Below, one piece after another: positions 39,999 through 40,493 of a DNA stretch of 40,493 nt; position 1 is the stretch's first letter; every line of letters starts with the position of its first letter. Origin of the DNA: a virus; IMG/VR virus record IMGVR_UViG_3300020159_003753, positions 1 to 40,493 of that record, one strand, 5' to 3'. Made by a program: the position numbers and the translations under genes. The notes below the pieces were generated by a model. It ran no database searches and was not told where the DNA came from. It saw nothing but the letters and a program-made list of their open reading frames with translations.

Positions 39999-40493
39999 AT
40001 GCCTTTTATTCAATTTCAGTTTCGCAGAGGTACAGTATCAGACTGGGCAACTGCTAACACAGTGCTTGCTGATGGTGAGATGGGTATCGAAACAGATACA
40101 GATCTATTCAAAATCGGCAACGGAACTCTTGGTTGGAATGCTCTTCCATATGGAGGATTGACAGGCAATACTGGTCCGCAAGGACCAACAGGACCACAAG
40201 GTGTCGCTGGACCACAAGGTCCTGCAGGATCTTTCGGTGGTGCAACATTTGATTATACATTTAGCACAAATACAGTCAACACAGATCCAGGAACTGGTCG
40301 TCTAAAATTCAATAGTGGAGATGTGACGACAGCATCTCAACTCTATATCGACAATTTAGATGATTCATCAATCAATGTACACAACTTTATTGTTACGATT
40401 GATGACTCAACGTCAACAATCAAAGGTCACTTCAAAGTAAGTAACAAAACAAATGCAAATGATTTTGCATTGTTTACAATTAGCAGTCTTATC
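39999..40493 (+). CDS. Mtd-N-like fibre protein with short collagen stretch (5' part only)
   Basis: At least 165 codons, open to the window end. It starts MPFIQFQFRRGTVSDWATAN, then VLADGEMGIETDTDLFKIGN and WNALPYG, which is the N-terminal motif of phage fibre proteins of the major tropism determinant N-domain type (RRGT..W..AN.VL..GE.G.E.DT). A short collagen stretch ([20 protein letters not shown]) and a beta-rich shaft (FDYTFSTNTVNTDPGTGRLK) follow. The ATG comes directly after the previous stop. It is probably a receptor-binding fibre; the tip lies outside the window. Confidence 0.85.
   Translation, partial: MPFIQFQFRRGTVSDWATANTVLADGEMGIETDTDLFKIGNGTLGWNALPYGGLTGNTGPQGPTGPQGVAGPQGPAGSFGGATFDYTFSTNTVNTDPGTGRLKFNSGDVTTASQLYIDNLDDSSINVHNFIVTIDDSTSTIKGHFKVSNKTNANDFALFTISSLI

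Noticed and set aside
39999-40493. Diversity-generating retroelement, because the last gene has an Mtd-N-like start
   Set aside because: No reverse transcriptase or template repeat is in the window, and the variable tip lies outside it. The N-domain is common in fibres without such elements.

Overview
The window is part of the genome of a T4-like tailed phage (myovirus). It reads as the tail-completion, baseplate and tail-fibre region. Homologues of T4 gp4, gp26, gp48, gp53, gp27, gp5, gp25, gp6, gp7 and gp8 are recognisable. The large adhesin-like genes after them (DUF4815-type protein, collagen-like fibre, Mtd-N-like fibre) are of the kind seen in marine T4-like phages. The DNA is AT-rich and densely packed: most neighbours overlap as ATGA, TAATG or TGATG, and no gap exceeds about 60 bases. 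I see no tRNA, integrase, transposon or CRISPR array. The host cannot be read from this sequence.

Layout. (1) 1-120: the acidic C-terminus of a plus-strand gene, possibly gp32-like, and a strong UUCG terminator. (2) 118-5230, minus strand: gp4 head-completion nuclease, a conserved gp2-like protein, a gp19/gp54-like tube protein, a gp26-like hub chaperone, a 64-aa protein, and an 816-aa hub or tape-measure-like protein carrying an M15 peptidase. (3) 5253-19199, plus strand: baseplate genes gp48, gp53, gp27, gp5, an unknown gene, gp25, gp6, gp7 and gp8. (4) 19210-28077: large peripheral baseplate or fibre proteins. (5) 28087-37770: the most unusual block, described below. (6) 37829-end: a small beta-sandwich protein, a collagen-like fibre and the start of an Mtd-N-like fibre.

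The unusual block holds two versions of a giant Tyr-Asn-Pro-Gly repeat fibre. One is whole (760 aa). The other is split in two (738 + 461 aa) by a Hint (hedgehog/intein) domain and a TAATG stop-restart. Each version is followed by a prolyl-4-hydroxylase-like Fe(II)/2-oxoglutarate oxygenase. Between them lies a glycosyltransferase resembling the GlcNAc family (PF11397/GT60), whose founding member, Dictyostelium Gnt1, adds GlcNAc to hydroxyproline of Skp1. I infer a phage-encoded 'hydroxylate Pro, then glycosylate hydroxyproline' pathway acting on the phage's own Pro-Gly-rich fibres. One of the two oxygenases has lost its distal iron-binding His (Ala instead). Two related proteins of unknown function follow.

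How the genes work together. The hub and wedge genes build the baseplate. The spike gp5 here lacks a lysozyme domain, and the M15 peptidase domain of the 816-aa protein may supply cell-wall cutting instead. Candidate late promoters of the TATAAATA/NATAAATA type lie before both oxygenases, before the 111-aa gene and in the gp4/gp48 divergent gap. The one at 37797 sits inside a hairpin that could hide the ribosome binding site in read-through RNA.
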